DNA from: an uncultured Bacteroidia bacterium
GTDB lineage: Bacteria; Bacteroidota; Bacteroidia; NS11-12g; UBA9320
NCBI GenBank assembly: GCA_943787465.1
Contig: CALSMN010000003.1
Span: forward strand, 202,501-257,590
Direction: 5' to 3'
DNA: 55,090 nucleotides
The notes beneath the pieces are model-generated. The model saw only the letters and a list, made by a program, of their open reading frames with translations, did no database searches and was not told the DNA's origin. Shown here piece by piece: positions 30,767 to 38,806 of the stretch. Within the stretch, counting starts at the first letter, position 1. Every line of letters begins with the position of its first letter. The translations under genes were made by a program, and so were the position numbers.

Positions 30767-31380
30767 ATTATATTGGATATTTCATTAATGTGTTGTTTTA
30801 AATATATTCTTCCTTTATCAGTACATATACCATGTAAATGATAACTTACCATTTGAAAATGTATCGTTTGAAACTGATAATTGTTTTTTGATGATACTAA
30901 CTGTTGCATCATACCGCTGATCAGAGTAATATACATAATCGCTATAATATCGGCGTTGATATCTGTTCTAAATAATCCAGATTTAATACCCATCTTGATA
31001 TTATTTTTTACGGTATTTCTTATATATATACTTCTAAATTCATCCATTTTTCTCCATTGATTTGGATAAAATTTTTGCATATCGTAGATTATGGTTGGAT
31101 TTAAATCCTTTTTGGTTTGACTGATATAACGACTAAAATCAATCATTCGTTGAATAGCATTACTATTTTGGCTGGCAAATTTTTTTAAAGCGGTTTTATC
31201 TTCATTGATTTTTGTGTCAATGACTTTGCCAACTAAATCTCGTTTATCTTTAAAATATTTATAAATTGTTTTTTTACTCATACGGAGTTCTTGAGCAATA
31301 TCATCCATGCTCACACTCTTGATACCTATTCTCATGAATAAAAGTCGGGCCCCGTTTAATATTTTAACTGTTTCTTCCAA
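30763..31380 (-). CDS. TetR/AcrR-family regulator of the efflux operon
   Basis: 205 residues. The N-terminal TetR helix-turn-helix is clear: ILNGARLLFMRIGIKSVSMD, then DIAQELRMSKKTIYKYFKDK. The C-terminal ligand domain is not recognisable by motif. The frame is open to 31557, but that would run through the divergent kinase start; the TATATTTG element at 31390-31397 fixes the promoter, and the TTG at 31380, directly before EETVKILNGA, is the best start (TTG also at 31389 and 31392). The next ATG would cut into HTH helix 1. It probably represses its own operon and senses a pump substrate, as is usual for this arrangement. Confidence 0.85.
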   Translation of the reverse strand: MEETVKILNGARLLFMRIGIKSVSMDDIAQELRMSKKTIYKYFKDKRDLVGKVIDTKINEDKTALKKFASQNSNAIQRMIDFSRYISQTKKDLNPTIIYDMQKFYPNQWRKMDEFRSIYIRNTVKNNIKMGIKSGLFRTDINADIIAIMYITLISGMMQQLVSSKNNYQFQTIHFQMVSYHLHGICTDKGRIYLKQHINEISNII

Positions 31381-31389
31381 TGAGAGCAA

Positions 31390-31422
31390 CAAATATATAA
31401 TACTGGAAACTATAAATACAAA
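31390..31422 (-). promoter_or_regulatory. Promoter of the TetR-TolC-adaptor-RND operon
   Basis: Minus strand: TTTG (31419-31422), 21-base spacer, TATATTTG (31390-31397). The TTG start is 10 bases after the final G. The region between the TetR and kinase starts is only 113 bp, so an operator here could affect both genes; I see no clear palindrome. Confidence 0.6.
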
Positions 31423-31481
31423 AAAAGTTTCTTTAGTTTTATATACTGATTTGAAGTTTTTTACATCCGGTGACATTTGTC

Positions 31482-31489
31482 TATTTTCG
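31482..31489 (+). promoter_or_regulatory. Probable -7 element for the uridine-kinase-like gene
   Basis: TATTTTCG, one mismatch to TANNTTTG, ending 4 bases before the GTG start at 31494. No matching -33 box. If used, the mRNA would begin at the start codon. Confidence 0.35.
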
Positions 31490-31493
31490 TACT

Positions 31494-32114
31494 GTGCAAA
31501 AAAAATCCCCCTATTTGGTTGGTTTAGCAGGAGGTAGTGCTTCAGGCAAAACCACATTTATCAACCAATTAAGTGAAACATTTGGAAAGCATCAGATCTG
31601 TGTCATTTCACAAGACCATTATTACAAAGGCCTTTCTGAACAGTTAAGGGATGAAAATGGGATGGTGAATTTTGATCATCCATCAGGTATAGATTTTAAT
31701 CGTATTAAAAAAGATTTACGAAAATTACTGAAAGGAAATCCAGTTAGTATTGTGGAATATACGTTTAATAATCCAACTATTTTCCCTAAACAGATTATAT
31801 ATGAACCAGCACCTATTATTTTGTTAGAAGGGCTATTTGTTTATGTAGACAAAGGTCTAGATAGAATGTTTGATTATCGCCTATATGTAGATGCTGATGA
31901 GGCTGTGACGCTTCAACGCAGATTGAAAAGAGATACTACAGAAAGAGGAATGACTCAGGAGGAAGTGATATATCAATGGAATAATCATGTAAAACCAGCC
32001 TATGATTCGTTTTTGAAGCCTTACAAAGATAAAGCCGATTATATCATCCAGAATACGATAGATTTTAATGCCTGTATGGATCATTTAATCTCTAAGTTTA
32101 AATCGATAATCTGA
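31494..32114 (+). CDS. udk: Uridine kinase-like P-loop kinase
   Basis: 206 residues, the length of bacterial Udk, which phosphorylates uridine and cytidine in pyrimidine salvage. Walker A is GLAGGSASGKTTF; downstream are ISQDHYYKG, NFDHPSGIDF and ILLEGLFVY, all in the family order, and the lid RRLKRDTTERGM. The frame is open to a GTG at 31470, but the -7-like element at 31482-31489 favours the GTG at 31494 (MQKKSPYLVGLAGG). Divergent from the TetR gene. The specificity (uridine versus a related nucleoside) is inferred from the family. Confidence 0.88.
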   Translation: MQKKSPYLVGLAGGSASGKTTFINQLSETFGKHQICVISQDHYYKGLSEQLRDENGMVNFDHPSGIDFNRIKKDLRKLLKGNPVSIVEYTFNNPTIFPKQIIYEPAPIILLEGLFVYVDKGLDRMFDYRLYVDADEAVTLQRRLKRDTTERGMTQEEVIYQWNNHVKPAYDSFLKPYKDKADYIIQNTIDFNACMDHLISKFKSII

Positions 32115-32171
32115 TTGCTTTTTATTTTTTTTTCAATTTTTTGTCTTGTAAAAAGTCACATTAAACTTTAA

Positions 32172-32202
32172 TTGTTAAGTTACCCCAATACTATTAAATT
32201 TG
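32172..32202 (+). promoter_or_regulatory. Promoter of secDF
   Basis: TTG at 32172-32174, 20-base spacer, TAAATTTG at 32195-32202, continuing as CAGACC exactly like the rpsL promoter. The leader is about 40 bases to the ATG at 32248. Confidence 0.7.
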
Positions 32203-32247
32203 CAGACCTTAAATTTTTTGAGAAAAATCTACTAAGAACAGATAAAT

Positions 32248-35235
32248 ATGAACAATAAAGGATTTATCCAATTTGTAACAGTACTTCTATTATTGGCAAG
32301 TGCTTACCAACTTTCTTTCACATTTGTGACGAACTCTATTGAAAAAACAGCGGCAACCAAAGCCAGCTCACTTTATCCTGATTCTCCAGAACAAAGAGAT
32401 AGCTTTGAGAATAGATATTTAGATTCAATGTCACAAGAAGCAATTTATCCTGTTTTAGGATTTACCTATCAAGAATGTAAGGAGAATGAGTTGAATCTTG
32501 GTCTTGACCTTCAAGGGGGTATGAACGTAACTCTAGAAGTTGAAATTCCAGCTGTTATCAAAATAATGGCTAACAATACTACAGATCAAGCGTTTCTAGC
32601 CGCTTTTGAAAAAACTAACAAAGAATATTTAGGTCAACAAAATTTTGTGGATCTATTAGCCAAAAATTATGATGCCGAAAATCCAAATGGTAAATTAGCT
32701 CCTATTTTTTACGGTAAAGGTCTGAAAGCTGAACTGCCTAATGAGTACAATTCAACCAATCAAGAGATATACGATTACCTCAAAAGAGAAAGCGAAAGTG
32801 CAGTCAGCAGAGCTTTTGAAATTATTAGCACTCGTATTGATAAGTTTGGGGTTGCACAACCTAACGTTCAACGTCTTGATAACGGACGAATCCTGGTTGA
32901 GCTTCCTGGAGTTGATGATCCTCAACGTGTTCGAGATTTATTACAAAGTTCAGCTAAATTAGAATTTTGGAAAGTTTTTCCAAATTATAAAGGATTTGAA
33001 TATTTAGAGCAAGTCAATAAAATTGTATATGGCATTAATAAATTAGACGAAGTCAATGGGTCTGATTCTACGATTAGCGATACAACATTAAATGATACCT
33101 CAAATATTAAAGATAATAAAAAGGTAGAGAATGACTTATTTGCATCGGTAAATTCTGATTCAGATTCTTCTCAACAATCAAAGGAACAAATTCAAAAAGA
33201 GAATCCGGTTCTAAGTAAACTAATTCCAAATGTGGCTAACGAAGGTAAAAACTGGGCACAATCTGCTGAAATTGGGTACATAAATGTAAATGATGTTGAT
33301 GATTTTAAAGGATATTTTGCCCGGAAAGATGTACAAGCATCTTTGCCATCCAATCTCCATTTCAAATTTGGATTTAAACCTATAAAAATTGAAGGTAAAG
33401 ATTTTATTGCACTTTATGCGTTAAAAAGTGGAAGAGGTGGACAGCCTGCACTGGCTGGTGATGTAATTACAGACGCACGCCCTACTCGTCAAGATGATCT
33501 AAATTTAGCCGTAAGTATGCAGATGAACCAAGAAGGAACATCAGTATGGAGAAGAATTACTAAAGAAGCTTCATCGAATAATCCTAAGGAATGTGTTGCT
33601 GTTGTTTTAGATGATCAAGTATACAGTGCACCCACAGTACAAGGTGAGATACCAAATGGTAGTTCTGTAATTACAGGTAATTACGAATTAGACGAAGCTA
33701 CCGATTTAGCTAATATCTTAAAAGCAGGTAAACTTCCTGCTCCAGCCAAAATTACTGGAGAAACTACAGTAGGACCAACTTTAGGTGCTAAAGCGATAAA
33801 TGCTGGCCTTATTTCATTAGCTGTTGGTTTTCTATTAGTGATCTTGTTTATGATTATCTATTACGGTAAGGCTGGATTATATGCAGACATTGCATTGCTT
33901 GTCAATCTAGTTTTCATTATAGGAGTATTAGCCGGACTTCATGCGGCTCTTACTCTTCCTGGTATGGCAGGATTGGTTCTTACTATAGGTATGGCCGTGG
34001 ATGCTAACGTACTAATTTTTGAGAGAATTCGTGAAGAGATTCAGGCAGGAAAATCCTTAAAAATGGCTATTAAAGATGGATATTCTGGTGCTTATTCGTC
34101 CATAATTGATGCAAATATCACAACCATAATTGCCGGTATCATACTTTGGGTTTTAGGTAAAGGCCCTGTAATGGGATTTGCTGTTATTCTGGTTATTGGT
34201 ATTCTTTCTTCTCTATTCACATCGATATTCTTAACTCGTTTGTTGATTGATAATGATTTGAAAAAAGGAAAAGATACATCCTTCTATTCAGGGATTTCAA
34301 AATCTATTGGAATAAAATTGAATGCTATCAACTGGGATTTTATTGGTAAAAGAAAAGTATTTTACATCATTTCTATCCTGATTATAGCCGGTGGTTTAGC
34401 ATCGTTATTTACAAAAGGTGTCTCTACTGGTGTAGATTTTAAAGGGGGATGGAGTTATGTAATTAGCGTTGAAGGAGCGTCAACTGCTGAAGTCAAAAAA
34501 GCACTAACAACTGGTTTTACAGATGCCAACACTGAAGTGAAAACATATGGAAGTAATAATCAATACAAAGTGACTACATCCTACTTAATTGATAGTAAAG
34601 ATGCTAATGCAGGATCTCAAGTTGAATCTATATTAGTTTCGTCACTAAGCAAGTTTGACGTGAAAGCCGATAATATACTCTCTAGCAGTAAAGTTGGTCC
34701 AACCATTGCGAAAGACATTACCGTTCGATCTACATGGGCTATTGCTTTGGCTATCATAGGTATGTTCTTATATATCTTAATACGATTTAGGAATGTTGGA
34801 TTTAGTTTAGGTGCTACCACAGCTATATTCCATGATGTTCTGATTGTTTTTTCATTATATTCAATTTTGTGGGGAATTCTTCCCTTCGAATTATCAATTG
34901 ATCAGGCATTTATTGCAGCTATTTTAACCGTAGTGGGGTATTCAATCAACGATACAGTGGTTGTTTTTGACCGTGTAAGAGAGTATATAGGTATGAACAG
35001 AAGAGAATCAGATCAGTCATCTGTCATAAATAGAGCAATAAATTCAACCTTGAGTAGAACGCTGATTACATCTATTACTACCTTGTTGGTAATACTAATC
35101 TTATTTGTTTTCGGAGGTGAGGGACTTAAAGGATTCACATTTGCCTTGTTAGTAGGGGTGGCTGTAGGAACCTACTCTTCTGTTTGTGTGGCAACACCAA
35201 TAGTTGTAGATTTCATGAAACGATTTAAGAAATAG
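32248..35235 (+). CDS. secDF: Fused protein-export subunits SecD and SecF
   Basis: 995 residues. SecDF uses the proton gradient to pull exported proteins out of the Sec channel. The SecD half has TM1 near the N-terminus, LGLDLQGGMNVTLEV, FGVAQPNVQRL, ILVELPGVDDPQRVRDLL and the TM4-5 motif GMAVDANVLIFERIREE. The SecF half starts near residue 700, with GVDFKGGWSYVISV and VVGYSINDTVVVFDRVRE. A low-complexity S/D/N/K-rich insert occupies about residues 270-325 in the SecD periplasmic domain; such inserts are common in Bacteroidota. It has its own promoter and a strong terminator, so it is probably monocistronic. Confidence 0.97.
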   Translation: MNNKGFIQFVTVLLLLASAYQLSFTFVTNSIEKTAATKASSLYPDSPEQRDSFENRYLDSMSQEAIYPVLGFTYQECKENELNLGLDLQGGMNVTLEVEIPAVIKIMANNTTDQAFLAAFEKTNKEYLGQQNFVDLLAKNYDAENPNGKLAPIFYGKGLKAELPNEYNSTNQEIYDYLKRESESAVSRAFEIISTRIDKFGVAQPNVQRLDNGRILVELPGVDDPQRVRDLLQSSAKLEFWKVFPNYKGFEYLEQVNKIVYGINKLDEVNGSDSTISDTTLNDTSNIKDNKKVENDLFASVNSDSDSSQQSKEQIQKENPVLSKLIPNVANEGKNWAQSAEIGYINVNDVDDFKGYFARKDVQASLPSNLHFKFGFKPIKIEGKDFIALYALKSGRGGQPALAGDVITDARPTRQDDLNLAVSMQMNQEGTSVWRRITKEASSNNPKECVAVVLDDQVYSAPTVQGEIPNGSSVITGNYELDEATDLANILKAGKLPAPAKITGETTVGPTLGAKAINAGLISLAVGFLLVILFMIIYYGKAGLYADIALLVNLVFIIGVLAGLHAALTLPGMAGLVLTIGMAVDANVLIFERIREEIQAGKSLKMAIKDGYSGAYSSIIDANITTIIAGIILWVLGKGPVMGFAVILVIGILSSLFTSIFLTRLLIDNDLKKGKDTSFYSGISKSIGIKLNAINWDFIGKRKVFYIISILIIAGGLASLFTKGVSTGVDFKGGWSYVISVEGASTAEVKKALTTGFTDANTEVKTYGSNNQYKVTTSYLIDSKDANAGSQVESILVSSLSKFDVKADNILSSSKVGPTIAKDITVRSTWAIALAIIGMFLYILIRFRNVGFSLGATTAIFHDVLIVFSLYSILWGILPFELSIDQAFIAAILTVVGYSINDTVVVFDRVREYIGMNRRESDQSSVINRAINSTLSRTLITSITTLLVILILFVFGGEGLKGFTFALLVGVAVGTYSSVCVATPIVVDFMKRFKK

Positions 35236-35256
35236 AAATCTAATTATATTAGATCA

Positions 35257-35289
35257 AAAGCCTCCCAAAACTAGTTGGGAGGCTTTTTT
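35257..35289 (+). terminator. Intrinsic terminator after secDF
   Basis: Stem AAAGCCTCCCAA / TTGGGAGGCTTT with a short loop and a run of T, 22 bases after the secDF stop. Confidence 0.9.
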
Positions 35290-35293
35290 GTAT

Positions 35294-35330
35294 AAAAATC
35301 ATATCCATTTATGATAAAAATCATATTCTA
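35294..35330. repeat. 37 bp dyad repeat, copy B
   Basis: Second copy of the element at 24122-24158 (32 of 37 identical). Here the inner dyad is perfect: TATGAT-AAAA-ATCATA (35310-35325). It starts 5 bases after the secDF terminator and has no downstream gene on the plus strand; the gene on the far side points towards it. Confidence 0.6.
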
Positions 35331-35468
35331 GAGGGATTTTTTAAGCTCATTTTACTTCAACTTTGTGGTTGAAATAAATTTTTTAATTCATAATTTAAAA
35401 GCTTGTTGTTAACCAACCTGACTGATTTATTGTTAAATACCAATTAAAATTGATTTTTTTCTAAATTT

Positions 35469-35500
35469 CAGCCCTTGTTTAACCAAGGGCTGTTTTTGTT
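35469..35500 (+). terminator. Orphan intrinsic terminator
   Basis: Perfect 9-base stem CAGCCCTTG / CAAGGGCTG with loop TTTAAC, followed by TTTTTGTT. It lies 180 bases behind the secDF terminator and no plus-strand gene ends here. It is either a back-up for secDF or the end of an unannotated RNA. Confidence 0.75.
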
Positions 35501-35527
35501 AAAAAAAAACCCAGCAAGCTGAGTTTT
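35501..35527 (-). terminator. Intrinsic terminator of the SIS-domain isomerase gene
   Basis: Read on the minus strand: AAACTCAGC-TT-GCTGGGTTT (one G-T pair) followed by a run of nine T. It lies 29 bases after that gene's stop codon. Confidence 0.8.
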
Positions 35528-35555
35528 AAAATAAATGTATCTATAAATATTCTCT

Positions 35556-36551
35556 TTATCCTTCAGTAATTTCTAAATCGCTTAAAAAGCCTTTTAGATT
35601 CATGATGATAGGAACATTCATTAAATCGGAACCCAATTCATTGGCTAACATAACACTTACCCAATCTAATCGGTAAATAACGTCAAATATGGACTGCAAG
35701 GTGAATGAAGGAATTTGCATGGGTAAAATAATATTATTTTCAAGTTCCAAATGGGATATTAAGAAGTCAAATCGAGCAGATACACGTTCGTTGTTATTGG
35801 AATATAGCATGATGAAGTTGGTATCCATGCGATCGGTATAGCTTTCAATTGCGTTATGATTTGCTTCAGGTAGAATATTGACAAACCCTTCCAATTTGGA
35901 ATTCTCTTGAAGTTGTTGGGTAAATCGGATAGCAACAGGAGCAAATTCTCTGTCAGCCACAATAACGAATTTTTTACGAATTGTTTTTTTGAAAAAATCA
36001 AAAATTTGGGTTGCACTCTCTTTTTGACGATTTCTATTTTCTTCAAAATAATCACGGATAGCTCGAATTACAGGTTGTTGGTCGTCTTCTAATAATTCTC
36101 CCAAAATCATACTAATGAATCCCAGGCCCATACCAACAGTCATTCGAGGCTGATATCCACCTTTAAGGTCATAGGTTTTTAGATGATGTATTGTCGCAAG
36201 TTCTTTGAGTTTTCCACCACCAGTGAGAATAATTATTGAACATCCAGCAGCTTTTGCTTCTGAAAATAATTGGAGGGTTTCCTCAGTATTTCCTGAATAA
36301 GAATTTAAAATAACTAACGAACGGTTGTTTGCAAATTTTGGTAAATGGTAATCAGCAACTGTTTCAATAGGTAGGGGACATTTATCGTAGAACCAATTTT
36401 TCGCTAATACAGCACCTATGCCACTCCCACCAAGACCTCCCAGGATAATATTTTCAAATTCACTTATACTCATTCCGTGATTGGAATAGTTGTTTAATAC
36501 AAAGTCAAATTGCTCTGTAAAATTATCGAGAGAAGATTCATGTGTAATCAT
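35556..36551 (-). CDS. SIS-domain phosphosugar isomerase, PGI/PMI-like
   Basis: 331 residues. Matches bifunctional phosphoglucose/phosphomannose isomerase-like proteins: GGLGGSGIGAVLAKNW and NSYSGNTEETLQLFSEAK (SIS phosphosugar site), GGGKLKELA, then the C-terminal half with NHNAIESYTDR (the family's conserved His/Glu area). It would interconvert glucose-6-P or mannose-6-P with fructose-6-P. The frame is open to 36596, but that passes through a TATTTTTG promoter element, so the ATG at 36551 (MITHESSLDNFTEQF) is used. It is divergent from the RluD-family gene. Confidence 0.85.
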   Translation of the reverse strand: MITHESSLDNFTEQFDFVLNNYSNHGMSISEFENIILGGLGGSGIGAVLAKNWFYDKCPLPIETVADYHLPKFANNRSLVILNSYSGNTEETLQLFSEAKAAGCSIIILTGGGKLKELATIHHLKTYDLKGGYQPRMTVGMGLGFISMILGELLEDDQQPVIRAIRDYFEENRNRQKESATQIFDFFKKTIRKKFVIVADREFAPVAIRFTQQLQENSKLEGFVNILPEANHNAIESYTDRMDTNFIMLYSNNNERVSARFDFLISHLELENNIILPMQIPSFTLQSIFDVIYRLDWVSVMLANELGSDLMNVPIIMNLKGFLSDLEITEG

Positions 36552-36577
36552 TATTATTCTTAATACTTTTGTGGCTG

Positions 36578-36585
36578 CAAAAATA
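36578..36585 (-). promoter_or_regulatory. -7 element of the SIS isomerase gene
   Basis: TATTTTTG on the minus strand followed by CAGCCA, the same extension as in the ribosomal promoters. The -33 box is unclear. The leader is about 20 bases. Confidence 0.55.
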
Positions 36586-36632
36586 AACAGATTCACGGTT
36601 TTGTGGTTCTATCATTAAGAGAATTCAAGATA

Positions 36633-37670
36633 ATGCCTAATTTATCCAAAAACGAAGTTCAAGTTGAAGAAAGTGAGTTGTATTTGAAATATTCATTTAC
36701 TGTTGATGAGGGTCAAGAACCCTTACGTGTTGATAAGTATTTGGTCAATAAAATTGAGCGAGCAAGTAGAAATAAACTTCAAGAAGCAATTGATCAAAAA
36801 CATGTCATGGTTGATGGTAAAGCTGTTAAATCAAATTATAAAGTAAAGCCTAGAAATTATATTGAGGTTTTGGTTGATAAGGAACCAAATGAACTGGAAG
36901 TGTTACCTCAAGATATCCCACTTGATGTTATCTATGAAGATAGAGATCTTATGATAATCAATAAAGAAGCTGGCATGGTTGTTCATCCAGGATTTGGTAA
37001 TCAATCTGGAACATTACTTAATGCATTAGCTTTTATTTTAGATAAAAAAGCGACACATAGAGGGAAGAGGCCATGGCTTGTTCATCGTATTGATAAAAAC
37101 ACAAGTGGTCTTATTGTGATTGCAAAAAATGATGAAGCAATGGCTCATCTATCCAAACAGTTCAAAGATCACACCATAGAGAGAACTTACCAAGCATTAG
37201 TATGGGGTAGTCTAAAGCAGTCTGAGGGGACACTATCTTCAATAATAGGGAGGGATAAATATGACCGCAAAAAATATGTGGTTTTGTCTGAGGATGAAGA
37301 TAGAGGGAAACACGCCATTACACATTATAAAGTTTTAGAAGATTTTTTATATACCAGTTTGGTAGAATGTAAATTAGAAACGGGGAGAACACATCAGATA
37401 CGTGTACATATGAAACACCTTGGGCACCCACTTTTTAGTGATGATCACTATGGTGGAAACCGTATTTTGAAAGGAGTCGTGTTTAGTAAATATAAGCAGT
37501 TTGTTGATAATTGCTTTAGTCTTATGCCCAGACAGGGTCTACATGCTAAATCTTTAGGTTTTGTGCACCCTTCTACAAATGAGTTTATTCAATTTGAATC
37601 AGAATTACCTCATGACATGCAAACCGTTGTAGAAAAATGGAGAAATGCAGCTATTACCTATGGTTTTTAA
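36633..37670 (+). CDS. RluD/RluA-family pseudouridine synthase
   Basis: 345 residues. N-terminal S4-like RNA-binding domain (LRVDKYLVNKIERASRNKLQ, HVMVDGKAVKSNYKVKPRNY) and catalytic domain with HRIDKNTSGLIVIAKN, where the aspartate is the catalytic residue, plus GRTHQIRVHMKHLGHPLFSD. By family it makes pseudouridines in 23S rRNA (RluD: helix 69); the exact sites are not visible. A GTG at 36603 extends the frame, but the ATG at 36633 gives a normal N-terminus. Convergent with the next gene, 6 bases apart. Confidence 0.92.
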   Translation: MPNLSKNEVQVEESELYLKYSFTVDEGQEPLRVDKYLVNKIERASRNKLQEAIDQKHVMVDGKAVKSNYKVKPRNYIEVLVDKEPNELEVLPQDIPLDVIYEDRDLMIINKEAGMVVHPGFGNQSGTLLNALAFILDKKATHRGKRPWLVHRIDKNTSGLIVIAKNDEAMAHLSKQFKDHTIERTYQALVWGSLKQSEGTLSSIIGRDKYDRKKYVVLSEDEDRGKHAITHYKVLEDFLYTSLVECKLETGRTHQIRVHMKHLGHPLFSDDHYGGNRILKGVVFSKYKQFVDNCFSLMPRQGLHAKSLGFVHPSTNEFIQFESELPHDMQTVVEKWRNAAITYGF

Positions 37671-37676
37671 ATCATG

Positions 37677-38672
37677 CTAAAAATCACTCCTAAAATAACT
37701 TCGTTTAACTAGTAATTTACCCATAGTATAGTCCTGTACTGTTACTAAATAAGGAAAGTCTGTGAATGTAGCAAAATATCGTTCAGTATCTTCTAGTATG
37801 ACTTGTCCCTGCTTGTCATATAAATTATTTCCTATTTTAAAATCACCTTTACGATAAAGATTTAGGGCTATGGATTTTCCCTGGATTGGATTTACTTTTA
37901 TGGTTATAAATGGTTGTGTATTTTTAATGGAGTCTTTTTGTTCTACACTCAAATAATTAGCATAACCTTCTAAATTTTTAAATGAAAATAACGAAAAATA
38001 GCTGCGTGATGCTGACTGGGAAAGAGAGGTCAGTGTAGGAGAAATATTGTAAAAAGAATCTTTCTTTGACAATTGAAATGATTCCTCCGGTATTTCATTA
38101 TTCATGACTTCAATGGATGAAATATCATCAGGTTTGAAATCAAAAATAGTTTTGTTAAACCAATCTTGTGGATTGGTGCTAAATTTGGGTTCTAGTAAAC
38201 TAGCAAACCCAAAAATATGAGCTTCAAAAGGAGTCTCAGATCCTTCAATGTAAATATATGTAGATGATCGGTCTGGATTAGGAGAACCTACATAATAATC
38301 TCTAATTCGTTCAGATCCCTGAAATAATTGCACATGAATTGAATGACCAACTAATTTTCGGACTACATTTTTTTGCGCAGTTTTAGCAACAGGTCCTTTT
38401 ATTCTTATATTCTTTAGAGTCTCATTAAGTAGTGATTCAATTTTTGGGAGAAAAACGGGCAGCATGTCATTAACATACCAGATTCCTTCTTTTTTTGTTA
38501 ATATAATTTCGTTTCCTTCTCGATCTTTTAGTTCTATTTTGGTAATAATGGAAGGATCGTTTACAGCAATTTCAGTGATATCTGATTTAACTGGTTTATT
38601 CCATTTTTGATAAGCAAGATATCCTAAAATTCCCAAGATGATTATAAAACTAACTATTCCGATCTTCTTCAT
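37677..38672 (-). CDS. DUF4340-like membrane-anchored protein
   Basis: 331 residues. One N-terminal membrane anchor (IGIVSFIIILGILGYLAYQK), then a beta-rich extracytoplasmic part: ITKIELKDREGNEIILTKKE, then GIWYVND, and SSTYIYIEGSETPFEAHIFG. These resemble DUF4340 proteins, which often accompany ABC-type gliding or exopolysaccharide transport genes; no such genes are nearby. Function unknown. A degenerate -7 element (TTACTTTG) lies 10 bases before the ATG. Confidence 0.65.
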   Translation of the reverse strand: MKKIGIVSFIIILGILGYLAYQKWNKPVKSDITEIAVNDPSIITKIELKDREGNEIILTKKEGIWYVNDMLPVFLPKIESLLNETLKNIRIKGPVAKTAQKNVVRKLVGHSIHVQLFQGSERIRDYYVGSPNPDRSSTYIYIEGSETPFEAHIFGFASLLEPKFSTNPQDWFNKTIFDFKPDDISSIEVMNNEIPEESFQLSKKDSFYNISPTLTSLSQSASRSYFSLFSFKNLEGYANYLSVEQKDSIKNTQPFITIKVNPIQGKSIALNLYRKGDFKIGNNLYDKQGQVILEDTERYFATFTDFPYLVTVQDYTMGKLLVKRSYFRSDF

Positions 38673-38793
38673 ATTTATTGCTCAAAGTAACAATCGAAAT
38701 TTTGAAATTCAAGCATCCATAATCAAATCTTTATTTAATGCTCTTGAATAATGAATTAAAATAACTTAAATCTTTAATTCTAATTGCTTGTTT

Positions 38794-38801
38794 TACCTTT
38801 G
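38794..38801 (+). promoter_or_regulatory. -7 element of the aro cluster
   Basis: TACCTTTG, an exact match to TANNTTTG, with only 5 bases between its last G and the GTG start of aroB. The -33 region is weak (CTTTA at the right spacing). It predicts a leaderless GTG-initiated mRNA. Confidence 0.5.
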
Positions 38802-38806
38802 AAGTT

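Larger units (their letters stand above)
35290..35500 (+). other. Non-coding gap with a possible small RNA ending at an orphan terminator
   Basis: The 320 bp between secDF and the next gene hold no plausible ORF. After the secDF terminator come repeat copy B (35294-35330), the inverted repeat TTCAAC-TTTGTG-GTTGAA, and a terminator at 35469-35500 that faces the plus strand but has no gene before it. TAAATTTCAGCCC overlaps that terminator and resembles the infA promoter with one G missing. No full TANNTTTG is found in the gap, so a small RNA is only a possibility. Confidence 0.35.

Noticed and set aside
31381-31557. 59-codon N-terminal extension of the TetR protein
   Set aside because: It would overlap the divergent kinase start and read through the TATATTTG promoter element; the HTH begins right after the TTG at 31380.
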